Source: Pseudomonadota bacterium (lineage in GTDB: Bacteria; Pseudomonadota; Alphaproteobacteria; UBA9219; RGZA01). Taken from it: DNA of 27,409 bases. The stretch spans positions 1-27,409 of the forward strand of contig JACQAB010000018.1 in assembly GCA_016195205.1 (NCBI GenBank), given 5' to 3'. Numbering within the stretch: the stretch's first letter is position 1; each line of letters starts with the position of its first letter. Positions 10,750 through 17,834 of the stretch are shown here, piece by piece. The position numbers and the translations under genes were made by a program. The notes under the pieces are model-generated. The model saw only the letters and a program-made list of their open reading frames with translations. It searched no databases and had not been told where the DNA came from.

Positions 10750-11085
10750 ATGAAAAATTTTATTCCCGCCGGATTTTTATTGGCCGTGACCGTCGGCTTG
10801 TTTACCCTGCCCGTCGGCGCGGCCATTCTTGTACTGGACGGCAATGATGTAATGCTGCTCGACGATAGCGGCGGCTGGCACAATGTCGGCGATTCTCGCG
10901 ACTCTGATTACCGGCGCTTTGAATACCAGTATCCCGTTTACGATTATCACAACACCGGCGATCCGGCTAATTATGAAGGCGAGCCGTATCAGAATTTCCG
11001 CGGCTATAACAACACCGGTGGCTATGCCAACACCTATTTCGGCTATATCGGCCGGCCGGGTTATCAGGGCGGGTATTATTATTAA
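10750..11085 (+). CDS. Small exported Tyr/Gly/Asn-rich protein
   Basis: A 111-residue protein with a Sec signal peptide (MKNFIPAGFLLAVTVGLFTL, cleavage likely after GAA near residue 25). The mature part is short and acidic, rich in Tyr, Gly, Asn and Asp, with repeats of YNNTGGYANTYFGY type and a terminal GGYYY. No family is recognised. It could be a surface or periplasmic structural peptide. The ATG at 10750 is chosen because the signal peptide starts there; longer frames upstream have no signal. The ribosome site is weak (AAAGAAACCC). A candidate promoter is TTGCAA near 10692 with CTAGGA 17 bases later, but this is uncertain. Its own terminator follows the stop directly, so it is a single-gene unit. 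Confidence 0.7.
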   Translation: MKNFIPAGFLLAVTVGLFTLPVGAAILVLDGNDVMLLDDSGGWHNVGDSRDSDYRRFEYQYPVYDYHNTGDPANYEGEPYQNFRGYNNTGGYANTYFGYIGRPGYQGGYYY

Positions 11086-11087
11086 TT

Positions 11088-11123
11088 AAGCCGGAATTAC
11101 GGTAGCACCCTCTCCGGTTTTTT
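11088..11123 (+). terminator. Rho-independent terminator
   Basis: AAGCCGGA (11088-11095) pairs with TCCGGTTT (11113-11120), with one G-T wobble, over a 17-base loop. It ends in six T (11118-11123). It lies right after the stop of the small exported protein. Confidence 0.7.
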
Positions 11124-11225
11124 ATGCGCCGTTGATTCCGCAGGGGCGGGAAGGGAATGGAGCGTTAAGGCTAATTGGCCGAGGCTTTAGGCTTTCCTCT
11201 CTATCACCTGAACAGGAGAAAGATC

Positions 11226-11945
11226 ATGAAGCTTTTTAGCAAAACCGTTTTTCTTACCACTCTTTTTGGCGCCCTGGCGTTCGCCGGCAGCGCGCAGGCC
11301 GTAGGCATCGGTGCAGGCGGCGGTAGTGGCGGCGGTGTCCATGTGGGCGGCGGTAGCGGCATCACTTCTTCCATCGGCACTTTGGCGGCGACGGCGGGAA
11401 CGCTGGGCGTGAACGCCACGCCCGGAGTGAATACCGGCATGAATGCCGATATCGGCGCGAATACCGGTCTGAACACCGATGTCATCAACAACAACTCCGC
11501 GCACAGCGGCACCGGCATGAATGTGGATACCGGCGCCCGGATCCCGAATGGCGAGAATGCCAACGTGGATACCAATGCAAGCAGCGCTTTAGGCGTCAGC
11601 GTCAATGGTTCAGGCAACACCGGCGCGAATGCGGGGGCAGGGGCCAATACCGCAACCGACGGGACGGTAAACATGAATAGCAATATCAATGCTGATGCTA
11701 ACGCCACTACCAACACCACGGCCAGCAGCAACACCGCGGCGCAAAACAATGAAACGCCGCGTAAGCGACGGGCGCACCGTAACACGCCGCACCGGGGCAC
11801 GAATGCTTCGTACCAGGGCAATGTAGGAGCGCGTGCGGGTACGGGCGCCTATAGCCCCAGCAACCCTAACGGGGCTTATGATCCCAACCTGGATGTGAAC
11901 AGCGGCGCCAACGCTCATACGCAAGGCCGCGTGAACGTTCAGTAA
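11226..11945 (+). CDS. Exported Asn/Gly/Ala-rich repeat protein
   Basis: A 239-residue protein with a clear Sec signal peptide (MKLFSKTVFLTTLFGALAFA, cleavage likely after GSAQA, about residue 22). A Gly-rich stretch (GAGGGSGGGVHVGGGSG) follows, then about 120 residues of imperfect NTGMNADIGANTGLNTDV-type repeats. A basic patch comes next (PRKRRAHRNTPHRG, about 178-191) and a Gly/Asn-rich tail. It is predicted to be disordered or beta-helical and to act outside the cytoplasm; no domain was recognised. AGGAG lies 8 bases before the ATG at 11226, and a longer in-frame start upstream lacks this. A strong terminator follows. Base use matches its neighbours. Its repeats resemble autotransporter passengers in composition, but it has no barrel. 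Confidence 0.75.
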   Translation: MKLFSKTVFLTTLFGALAFAGSAQAVGIGAGGGSGGGVHVGGGSGITSSIGTLAATAGTLGVNATPGVNTGMNADIGANTGLNTDVINNNSAHSGTGMNVDTGARIPNGENANVDTNASSALGVSVNGSGNTGANAGAGANTATDGTVNMNSNINADANATTNTTASSNTAAQNNETPRKRRAHRNTPHRGTNASYQGNVGARAGTGAYSPSNPNGAYDPNLDVNSGANAHTQGRVNVQ

Positions 11946-11971
11946 AGTTTTCTTTGAATACCCCAAACGGA

Positions 11972-12001
11972 AGAAGCCCCGCATGCCGGGGCTTCTTTTT
12001 T
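11972..12001 (+). terminator. Strong Rho-independent terminator
   Basis: AGAAGCCCCG (11972-11981) and CGGGGCTTCT (11987-11996) form a perfect 10-bp stem over a 5-base loop and run into a T tract. It lies 26 bases after the stop of the repeat protein. Confidence 0.92.
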
Positions 12002-12024
12002 ATAAGAGATATGGGACACAAGAA

Positions 12025-12050
12025 GACGAGGGCCAAGGAAGGCCCTCGTC
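12025..12050 (-). terminator. Hairpin terminator of the DUF1761 gene
   Basis: GACGAGGGCC (12025-12034) and GGCCCTCGTC (12041-12050) form a perfect 10-bp stem over a 6-base loop. It lies 16 bases beyond the stop of the leftward gene, followed on the minus strand by TTCTTGT, a weak T tract. Confidence 0.75.
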
Positions 12051-12066
12051 AAGGCTTGGAAGAAAG

Positions 12067-12462
12067 TTAGACTTTCTTAAGCTTGATGATGACCATGGTT
12101 GTCATGATGGTCACGATTACCAGGTATCCGAAGATTACCAGCAGCATATTGGTGCCGAAGCCCAGCAGGTTCAGCAGCATGATTGCCGGGAAACCCAGCA
12201 TAAAGCTGCCTACCGTCAGACCCAGTTTAATGCCACCGTTAACATCCTTGACGCCGTTGGATGTAATCAACCCGTCAAGAACATGCGTCAGGCCATAGGC
12301 CGTCAGCACCATCAACACCAGCGACGTTATGTCCGTTTTAAAGACATCAATCGCATGACCCGTCATGACATCTCCGAACAGGTGCGGACCGTACCACAGG
12401 TACCCAACAATTCCCTGAACGATCAGGACCGTAAGCACCGTAAAGATATTGATCTTCCCCAT
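12067..12462 (-). CDS. DUF1761 family inner-membrane protein
   Basis: A 131-residue protein with four hydrophobic helices, at about residues 5-22, 48-66, 85-102 and 105-127. The N-terminal pattern VLIVQGIVGYLWYGPHLFG matches DUF1761, a small membrane family of unknown role whose hallmark is a Trp-Tyr-x-Pro after helix 1. The ATG at 12462 has a perfect AAGGAGG 6 bases upstream. The frame is open further upstream but is not a plausible start. A TACAAT -10-like box on the minus strand (12508-12503) is followed by an inverted repeat (listed separately), so control at the promoter is possible. It is probably a single-gene transcript, given the terminator. Confidence 0.85.
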   Translation of the reverse strand: MGKINIFTVLTVLIVQGIVGYLWYGPHLFGDVMTGHAIDVFKTDITSLVLMVLTAYGLTHVLDGLITSNGVKDVNGGIKLGLTVGSFMLGFPAIMLLNLLGFGTNMLLVIFGYLVIVTIMTTMVIIKLKKV

Positions 12463-12477
12463 TGTATGCCTCCTTGA

Positions 12478-12496
12478 GCCATGGAAAATCCATGGC
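12478..12496 (-). promoter_or_regulatory. Inverted repeat in the DUF1761 leader
   Basis: GCCATGG, five bases, then CCATGGC form a perfect 7-bp inverted repeat between a -10-like TACAAT and the ribosome site of the DUF1761 gene. It may be an operator or an mRNA hairpin. No regulator can be named. Confidence 0.35.
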
Positions 12497-12653
12497 CCAA
12501 CCATTGTACGAAAACAGGGTTTAGGACGGCTTAGGATTGGGGCCTTGCACCGCACACGCGTGCGTTGTTCCTTTGTCGGTGCAGCAAGGATTCCCTGCAA
12601 AAAAAGGTGATTTTCGCTGCAGTGCGGCGGAGAAAGGACGCCGGTTTGGTTAA

Positions 12654-13442
12654 TCAGGCCGCGGCTTCAGCCGTATTGCCCGGGCAAAGCGCATGGAACA
12701 TCGGCACGTAATGCTGCTGATAACCAATCGCTTCTTGCACGGCGCCCGCGGCTTTCTGTTCGCGGCCGCGGCGGTCATAGCGCAGCACCTGGCCGGGCAC
12801 CGGAGCGGGCAGGCTGCGGCGGGCCTTTAAAAACTGCTCGCGCCGGGCATGCGAGGGAATGGCGCCCAGAATATGCGCGCCCAACTGGTCAAACAGCATC
12901 TGGTAGTTGTTGCTTTTCAGGGTAGCGATTTTCTGCGCCAGTTCCTCTTCGCTGAGTTCCACCCACACCGCGTCTTTTTCAAGCGGCGCAGCCACGCGCT
13001 GCACTTCAAAGGCTTCTTCGTCGCCGGGCGCGGGTTTCTGGTAGATCAGCGGCACTTCATACACCGGGATGTCGCTGCCGTTCAGGGCGGCGCGCACCAC
13101 CGGCAGGGCCATGTCATGCACCGGGTTATAGAATTCCACGGCATCGCAATAAATGGCCTGCGGCTTCACGCGCGCGATGGTTTCTGCCACCTGCGCCGCT
13201 AGTCTTTGGTAAAAACCGGCGTCTTTTTCAATTAGCGCGTTGTACAGGGATTCCTCAGTGTGGTTGAGGAAGGTGGTGTTCTTCGCGTTCACATAACCGG
13301 CCAGGCCCAGCTTCGTTTGCTGCACGCGTTTTTCGCCGCCGCCATCGGTGAGAAAAAGCATATGCGGCTGCCAGCGGCGGATGCTGCCCAGCGCGGCGAT
13401 CTCGTGATTAGGATGGCTGAAGATCATCAGGATGGTGTTCAT
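12654..13442 (-). CDS. Uncharacterised protein, possibly LmbE/PIG-L-like
   Basis: A 262-residue soluble protein. The start MNTILMIFSHPNHEIAALGS looks like the PIG-L/LmbE zinc-hydrolase motif (A-H-P-D-D-E) with HPNHE in its place (His10, Glu14). TDGGGE (32-37) and NPVHDM (His109) stand where that family has further conserved residues. If the fold is right, it would be a metal-dependent deacetylase or related enzyme on a sugar or small thiol, but the Asp normally used as catalytic base is replaced, so activity is uncertain. The C-terminal 100 residues match nothing I know. The gene lies 88 bases after a glycosyltransferase on the same strand, which suggests a shared sugar-modifying role. The ATG at 13442 has AGGA or AAAGG nearby upstream. 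Confidence 0.5.
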   Translation of the reverse strand: MNTILMIFSHPNHEIAALGSIRRWQPHMLFLTDGGGEKRVQQTKLGLAGYVNAKNTTFLNHTEESLYNALIEKDAGFYQRLAAQVAETIARVKPQAIYCDAVEFYNPVHDMALPVVRAALNGSDIPVYEVPLIYQKPAPGDEEAFEVQRVAAPLEKDAVWVELSEEELAQKIATLKSNNYQMLFDQLGAHILGAIPSHARREQFLKARRSLPAPVPGQVLRYDRRGREQKAAGAVQEAIGYQQHYVPMFHALCPGNTAEAAA

Positions 13443-13530
13443 GGTCCTGGCCTTTGCGACAGGTGGTTTTTCGATGTTTTTCTATAGCAGAGGCGCGCTT
13501 GTCGCGTCTATATCGGAAAAGGTCTCAGCC

Positions 13531-14355
13531 TTAGGCCCGGCTCCATTTACGCGCCACTTTGCGAAAGTCCTGTCCCTGGGGCAAAAGGCTTACCCGTTGC
13601 GTGTCCAAGGCGCGCTGGCGGGCGGCCAGAAAAGGCAGGCGGTGCGCGGGCGCTTCCTGCGTGTAGCGCAGAACCAGATCCCAGTCTTCCAGAACCTTAA
13701 GGGTTTCATCGAACCCGCCCCAACGGTCAAACAGGCTTTTGCGATGAACGAAAACGCTGATGGGAATGAAGTTGGATTTCTGCAGCCGCTGCCGGCTGAA
13801 AGGCTTAAATAGAATCCGTATCCCCGCGGTAAGCCGCGGTTCCATGACCAGCGCGCCATAGGCCGACAGCATTTCCGGATCGGCGGCAAAAGCAGCTACG
13901 GCCCCGGCCAGAAAATTCGGATACCATAAATTGTCGCTGTCCAGATAGGCGATCAGCGCGCCGCGCGCCAGGCGCAGGCCCTGGTTGCGCGCCGTGCATT
14001 GTCCGCCATGGGCCTGGGGAATATAGCGGATGCGCGCGTCCGACAGGAAAGGCGCCACCACCTGGGCGGTGGTGTCGGTGCTGCCATCATCGATCAGCAG
14101 CAATTCCCAATCGGCAAAGCGCTGCGCCTGAACGCTGCGAATGGCATCTGTCACCAAGCCGGCGCGGTTCCAGCTAGGCAGGATGATGCTGACGGCGGGC
14201 GAGGGAAAAGCGCCCGGGCTCAGGCTGCCCATGGCGACATCGGGATATTCGGTCAGCAGCAATTCCAGCTGTTCCACCCGGGCTTTCAGGTCGGGGGCGA
14301 TGCCGATTTTATAAAGGGCAGCGCGCGCGAGGCGGCGCAGGTTTATTCCAATCAT
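13531..14355 (-). CDS. Family 2 glycosyltransferase
   Basis: A 274-residue GT-A fold glycosyltransferase (GT2, PF00535). Residues 54-80 (VSIILPSWNRAGLVTDAIRS) form the nucleotide-binding strand. IDDGSTD carries Asp89/Asp90, the DxD-like metal site is DSDN (139-142), and EDWD (223-226) holds the likely catalytic base. The first 50 residues contain a helical segment (LKARVEQLELLLTEY), perhaps for pairing or membrane contact, and no membrane span is seen. It would transfer a sugar from a nucleotide donor onto a surface polysaccharide, lipid or protein; the donor and acceptor are unknown. The start lies 18 bases after the znuB stop, so read-through from the zinc operon is possible. TATATA directly before the ATG leaves little ribosome site. 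Confidence 0.88.
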   Translation of the reverse strand: MIGINLRRLARAALYKIGIAPDLKARVEQLELLLTEYPDVAMGSLSPGAFPSPAVSIILPSWNRAGLVTDAIRSVQAQRFADWELLLIDDGSTDTTAQVVAPFLSDARIRYIPQAHGGQCTARNQGLRLARGALIAYLDSDNLWYPNFLAGAVAAFAADPEMLSAYGALVMEPRLTAGIRILFKPFSRQRLQKSNFIPISVFVHRKSLFDRWGGFDETLKVLEDWDLVLRYTQEAPAHRLPFLAARQRALDTQRVSLLPQGQDFRKVARKWSRA

Positions 14356-14373
14356 GGGCCTATATAAGCCGGT

Positions 14374-15231
14374 CTAGGCGTTTTTTTCAAATAGATAGCC
14401 GCGCAGGCTGCCATGGCTTCCGCCCAGCACCGACAGCAGGGTGATCGCGCTAGCCGCCAGCACCACCGCCGGTCCGGCGGGGATGTTGGTGTAATAGGAA
14501 GTAAGCAACCCGGCATAGGAAGCGATCAACGCCAAGCCGATACTTAAAGGAAGCGCGCGGCCGATGCGCTGCGTCCAGAACCCGGCGGCAATCGCGGGCA
14601 GCAGCATCAGCCCCAGCGCCATCAGCGTGCCCAGCGCCTGGAACGCGGCGACCAGATTAATCACCAGCAGCATGAAAAACACCGGGCGGATGAAACCGCC
14701 GCGTTTCGCCGCGCTTAAAAAATCAGGATCAAAACATTCAATCACGAAGCTACGGTAAAACGCCGTCAGGGCGAACAGTGTTAAACATGCCACGCCCGTG
14801 ATCAGGCGCAGGGCCTCGTTATCAATCGCCAGCACATTGCCGAACAGCAGGTGCAATAGATCAACCCCGCTGCCTTTCAGCGATACCAGCACCATGCCAA
14901 GGGCGATGGAGGTGAGGTAGCTCAAGGTAAAACTGGTGTCTTCCTTCAGTTGCGTGAAGCGGCTGAGGAACGCAGCGGCCAGTGCCACCGCTAAGCCCGC
15001 GGCGAATCCGCCCAGCGTCATCGGCCACACGGCAAGGCCGGTGACCAGAAAAGCCGCCGCCACGCCCGGCAGAATGGCGTGCGACATCGCATCGCCCACC
15101 AGCGCCATGCGGCGCAACGTTAGAAATAATCCCAGCGGCGTGCCGCCGATGGAAAGAATGGCGCAGGCCGCCAGCGCCTTGCGCATGAAGGCGTAATGCG
15201 TGAAGGGATCGAAAAGAAAATCAAGGTGCAT
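14374..15231 (-). CDS. znuB: Zinc ABC transporter permease ZnuB
   Basis: A 285-residue permease of the ABC-3 family (PF00950) with eight or nine membrane helices. GGTPLGLFLTLRRMALVGDA and MSHAILPGVAAAFL near residues 30-60 are the family hallmark after helix 1. The homodimer forms the membrane channel through which zinc from ZnuA enters the cytoplasm, powered by ZnuC. Its ATG overlaps the znuC stop by 11 bases (ATGCACCTTGA), so the two are translationally coupled. Lying in one transcript with zur, it should be repressed when zinc is plentiful. Zinc specificity is judged from the context, not the permease itself. Confidence 0.93.
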   Translation of the reverse strand: MHLDFLFDPFTHYAFMRKALAACAILSIGGTPLGLFLTLRRMALVGDAMSHAILPGVAAAFLVTGLAVWPMTLGGFAAGLAVALAAAFLSRFTQLKEDTSFTLSYLTSIALGMVLVSLKGSGVDLLHLLFGNVLAIDNEALRLITGVACLTLFALTAFYRSFVIECFDPDFLSAAKRGGFIRPVFFMLLVINLVAAFQALGTLMALGLMLLPAIAAGFWTQRIGRALPLSIGLALIASYAGLLTSYYTNIPAGPAVVLAASAITLLSVLGGSHGSLRGYLFEKNA

Positions 15232-15982
15232 GGTCGTGAGGATGATCGTGGCCGTGGGGATGCGGCGCTTCGGATTCCGGATACAGCTCAGCCATATCCA
15301 GGTCGAAAGACAGCAGCTTTTGTTCGAACATTTTGTGCGTATGGCCGCGGCCCAGGCATTTTCCGGCCAGCACGAAAGAGTCGGGGAAATACTTCTTAAT
15401 CAGCAATAAATCATGCAGGGCGCAGACAATGGTGCGGCCTTCCTTGTGCCATTGCAGCAGGATTTGAATCAGCTTGGCGGTGGTTTCGGCGTCGACGGCG
15501 GTGAAGGGCTCGTCCAGCAAAATCACCCGCGCCTCCTGCACGATGATGCGCGCGAACAGCAGGCGCTGGAACTGTCCGCCGGAAAGATGATTGATCTGGC
15601 GTTTTTCAAAACCGTCCAGGCCAACTTCGTTCAGCGCCGCCGATATTTTTTGCCGGTGTGCGGCGGTGATCGCGCCGAAATCGCCCAAGCTTGGGTAAAG
15701 CCCGGTGGCCACGGCCTGGAACACGGTGATGGGAAAATCACGCCGGATGGAAGTGGTTTGCGGCAGGTAGGCGATCGGTCCTGTTTGTTCTGCTATACGC
15801 ACGCGCCCGCCAGCCGGCTTCACGATGCCGGCGATGGCTTTCAGCATGGTGCTTTTGCCCGAGCCGTTGGGCCCGGCGATGGCGGTAAGCGAACCCGTGG
15901 CCAGAGCCCCCGAAACATCGTGCAGGGCAAGGGTTTTGCCGTATTTCACCGTCAGGTTTTCAAGGGTGATCAGCGCGGGCAT
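15221..15982 (-). CDS. znuC: Zinc ABC transporter ATPase ZnuC
   Basis: A 253-residue ATPase with Walker A GPNGSGKST (37-45), Q loop near YLPQTTS, signature LSGGQ (133-137), Walker B VILLDEP (153-159) and switch His190. It powers metal import with ZnuB and ZnuA. The last residues form a His-rich tail with six His alternating at positions 241-251 (HPHGHDHPHDH), plus GHTH at 213-216. Such a tail may bind zinc, a feature more often seen in the binding protein. The ATG at 15982 has a GGGGAG about 9 bases upstream; a longer frame would overlap the 28-residue ORF. It follows that ORF by one base and overlaps znuB by 11. Confidence 0.95.
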   Translation of the reverse strand: MPALITLENLTVKYGKTLALHDVSGALATGSLTAIAGPNGSGKSTMLKAIAGIVKPAGGRVRIAEQTGPIAYLPQTTSIRRDFPITVFQAVATGLYPSLGDFGAITAAHRQKISAALNEVGLDGFEKRQINHLSGGQFQRLLFARIIVQEARVILLDEPFTAVDAETTAKLIQILLQWHKEGRTIVCALHDLLLIKKYFPDSFVLAGKCLGRGHTHKMFEQKLLSFDLDMAELYPESEAPHPHGHDHPHDHAP

Positions 15983-15983
15983 T

Positions 15984-16070
15984 TTAGGCCGCTCCCCAGG
16001 CAATCAGGAGGCACAGCGCGGAAAGCAGGGCGGCCAGCGCCAGGCGTTGCGGAAGACCGAGTGAGAACAT
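15984..16070 (-). CDS. Very small membrane ORF between zur and znuC (28 residues)
   Basis: An ATG at 16070 follows the zur stop by 2 bases (TGATCATG), and the 28-residue frame ends with TAA one base before the znuC ATG. AAAGG lies about 7 bases before the ATG. The peptide has a short polar head (MFSLGLPQRL) and one hydrophobic helix rich in Leu and Ala, ending in AWGAA. The tight packing on both sides suggests it is translated. It may be a small subunit or regulator of the Znu transporter, but I recognise no family and no function is shown. Confidence 0.55.
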   Translation of the reverse strand: MFSLGLPQRLALAALLSALCLLIAWGAA

Positions 16071-16072
16071 GA

Positions 16073-16474
16073 TCAGGCCTTTGCTTCCTTGGCGCGGCAG
16101 GCATGGCAAGTGCCTGAAAGCTCGAACACTTCCTTGCTGATTTTGGCCAGGAATTTTTCGCCCAGTTTTTTGGCCAGCTTGATGAGGGATTTGTTTTCGA
16201 TCTCTTGCACCTTGCCGCAGCTGGTGCACAGCACGAACTGGCTGATGTGTTCATCTTCTTCATGGTGCTGGCAGGCGACGAAGCTGTTCATCGATTCCAG
16301 GCGGTGGACTAATCCGTGCTTCAGCAGCCAATCCAGCGCGCGGTATACCTGGGGCGGCGAGCGGAAACCATGGCGGCGCAGCTTGTCGAGAATGGCATAG
16401 GCGGTCAGCGGCTTGCCGGCGTCTTTCAGCAGGTCAAAAACCTTTCGCGCATGGGGGGTGAGTTTTTCGGGCAT
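16073..16474 (-). CDS. zur: Zinc uptake regulator, Fur family
   Basis: A 133-residue Fur-family repressor (PF01475). An N-terminal winged helix (LTPHARKVFDLL, RSPPQVYRALDWLLKHGLVHRL) binds DNA. The dimer domain carries the regulatory zinc ligands around Cys68, His70, His71 and His76, and the structural zinc site Cys83/Cys86 (VLCTSCG) with Cys123/Cys126 (GTCHAC). With zinc bound it should repress its own operon and znuA through the palindrome at 16533-16551. It leads the leftward operon with the small ORF, znuC and znuB. Assignment as Zur rather than Fur or Mur rests on its link to the transporter genes. The ribosome site is weak (AGAGTGG). Confidence 0.92.
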   Translation of the reverse strand: MPEKLTPHARKVFDLLKDAGKPLTAYAILDKLRRHGFRSPPQVYRALDWLLKHGLVHRLESMNSFVACQHHEEDEHISQFVLCTSCGKVQEIENKSLIKLAKKLGEKFLAKISKEVFELSGTCHACRAKEAKA

Positions 16475-16524
16475 GGGCCACTCTAATCCGGTTTCACGGG
16501 GTTTTTCCAGGGTTATGTGAGCGC

Positions 16525-16551
16525 TTGACAGGTATGTTATATTATAACATA
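16525..16551. promoter_or_regulatory. Zur operator over the divergent znuA/zur promoters
   Basis: A perfect 19-bp palindrome, TATGTTATATTATAACATA (16533-16551), matches the shape of alphaproteobacterial Zur boxes (GTTATAnTATAAC core). TTGACA (16525-16530), the -35 element of znuA, lies 2 bases before it, so the box covers the spacer and -10 region. A GGTTATGT at 16511-16518 mirrors ACATAACC at 16547-16554 and may be a second half-site. Bound Zur would block both znuA and the zur operon. Confidence 0.88.
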
Positions 16552-16581
16552 ACCGTCTCCGTTTCCCAAGGAGTTTTACGC

Positions 16582-17466
16582 ATGCAAAAGCTTTGTCTCG
16601 CCGTTGTTTTCTTTTTTCTGGCTTCTCTCGCCCAGGCCGAACCGCTGCCGGTGGTGGCCAGTTTCAGCATTCTGGGCGATATGGTGAAGCAGATGGGCGG
16701 GGATGCCGTTTCCGTTCGAACGCTGGTCGGGTCCGATGCCGACACGCACACTTATCAACCCACGCCGGAAGATTCCAAAGCCCTGGCCTCGGCCCAGGTG
16801 ATTTTCGTCAACGGCCTCAGCTTCGAAGGATGGATCGATCGCCTGATCCCGGCCTCCGGCACGAAGGCGAAGGTGATTGTCGCCAGCCAGGGCGTGACGC
16901 CGCGCCGCATGGTGGACGAAGACAAAGGCGGCAAAACCGTTGCTGATCCGCATGCCTGGCAGAACGCCGTCAACGGCCGGATTTACGTGAAAAATATTGC
17001 TGCGGCGCTGGAAGCGGCGCTGCCTTCAAGCGCTGCGGAAATCCGCGCCCGTGCGGCAAAATATGATTCTGAAATCGTGCAAGCCGATGCCTGGGTGAAA
17101 AAAGAAATCGGTGTCGTTCCAAAAGCCCGGCGCAAAATCATCACTAGCCATGATGCCTTCGGGTATTTTGGCGCGGCGTATGGCGTCACGTTTCTGGCGC
17201 CCGAGGGCGTGAGCACGGAGGCCGAGCCTTCCGCAGCGCAAATGGCCAGATTGGTGGAGCAGGTGAAAAAGGAAAAAGTGAAATTTCTTTTCTTCGAGAA
17301 CATGGCCAACAAAAAACTGATCGAGCAGATCGCGCGCGAAACCGGCGCGCAGATGGGCGGCACGCTTTATTCCGACGCGCTGTCGGCCGAAGCGCCCACC
17401 TATCTGGAGATGTTCAGAAACAACGTGCCGAAATTGGTGGAAGCGATGATGAGGAACAGGAAATAA
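16582..17466 (+). CDS. znuA: Zinc-binding ABC transporter lipid-free substrate-binding protein ZnuA
   Basis: A 294-residue periplasmic protein of the ZnuA/TroA family (PF01297), with a signal peptide cleaved after AQA (residue 19) and no lipobox. The metal ligands are His56 (DTHTYQP), His124 (DPHAW), His190 (SHDAFGYF) and Asp265 (YSDAL). Histidine at the third position, where manganese proteins have glutamate, supports zinc. The His-rich loop of many ZnuA proteins is absent between residues 105 and 122, which hold only a short charged loop (RRMVDEDKGGK). AAGGAG lies 8 bases before the ATG at 16582. It is divergent from the rest of the operon, with the Zur box between. It captures zinc and hands it to ZnuB. 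Confidence 0.95.
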   Translation: MQKLCLAVVFFFLASLAQAEPLPVVASFSILGDMVKQMGGDAVSVRTLVGSDADTHTYQPTPEDSKALASAQVIFVNGLSFEGWIDRLIPASGTKAKVIVASQGVTPRRMVDEDKGGKTVADPHAWQNAVNGRIYVKNIAAALEAALPSSAAEIRARAAKYDSEIVQADAWVKKEIGVVPKARRKIITSHDAFGYFGAAYGVTFLAPEGVSTEAEPSAAQMARLVEQVKKEKVKFLFFENMANKKLIEQIARETGAQMGGTLYSDALSAEAPTYLEMFRNNVPKLVEAMMRNRK

Positions 17467-17834
17467 AAGATGGATCGCGGATCGGGGATTGGGGACGTGG
17501 GGTCAGCAGAGTCATTTCCGCAAAAGCGTGACTATTTCACCACACAGATTCTCGGCTAAAAAAGGGGGTGGTTTCCTCGTGGAGGATTAAAATCAAAGGG
17601 TTTTTTCGATCTAGTCCGGTCGTTTCACGGGGGGTGTTAATTATTCACCGGCCTTTAAAAAAGGCCGCAAAAAAATATGGACAAAACATTGTCTTAGACT
17701 AGATTGAGCCCATCAAAGTTATGACCCCATGGTGTTCCAACTGTGGCTTATGTGTTGTGCTTATGACGCCTGTCTTCTGTTGTTTCTCTCCAAATTCTCT
17801 TCCTCAACATCCTTCAACTTTAAGGGATCGAACC
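17467..17834. other. Intergenic region before first autotransporter
   Basis: No gene is convincing here. A perfect hairpin, CGGCCTTT (17650-17657) and AAAGGCCG (17661-17668), lies within it, followed by an A run on the plus strand and so not a standard terminator. TCCTC/GAGGA at about 17575-17587 is a second small hairpin. The promoter of the autotransporter should lie between 17670 and 17830; TTGTCT near 17691 is a weak -35. A Cys-rich extension frame from 17721 is not a likely start. Confidence 0.45.

Noticed and set aside
17721..17834. Possible ATG start extending the first autotransporter by 38 residues
   Set aside because: The extension is Cys-rich and would bury the signal peptide; the GTG at 17835 has a good ribosome site and matches the paralogue.
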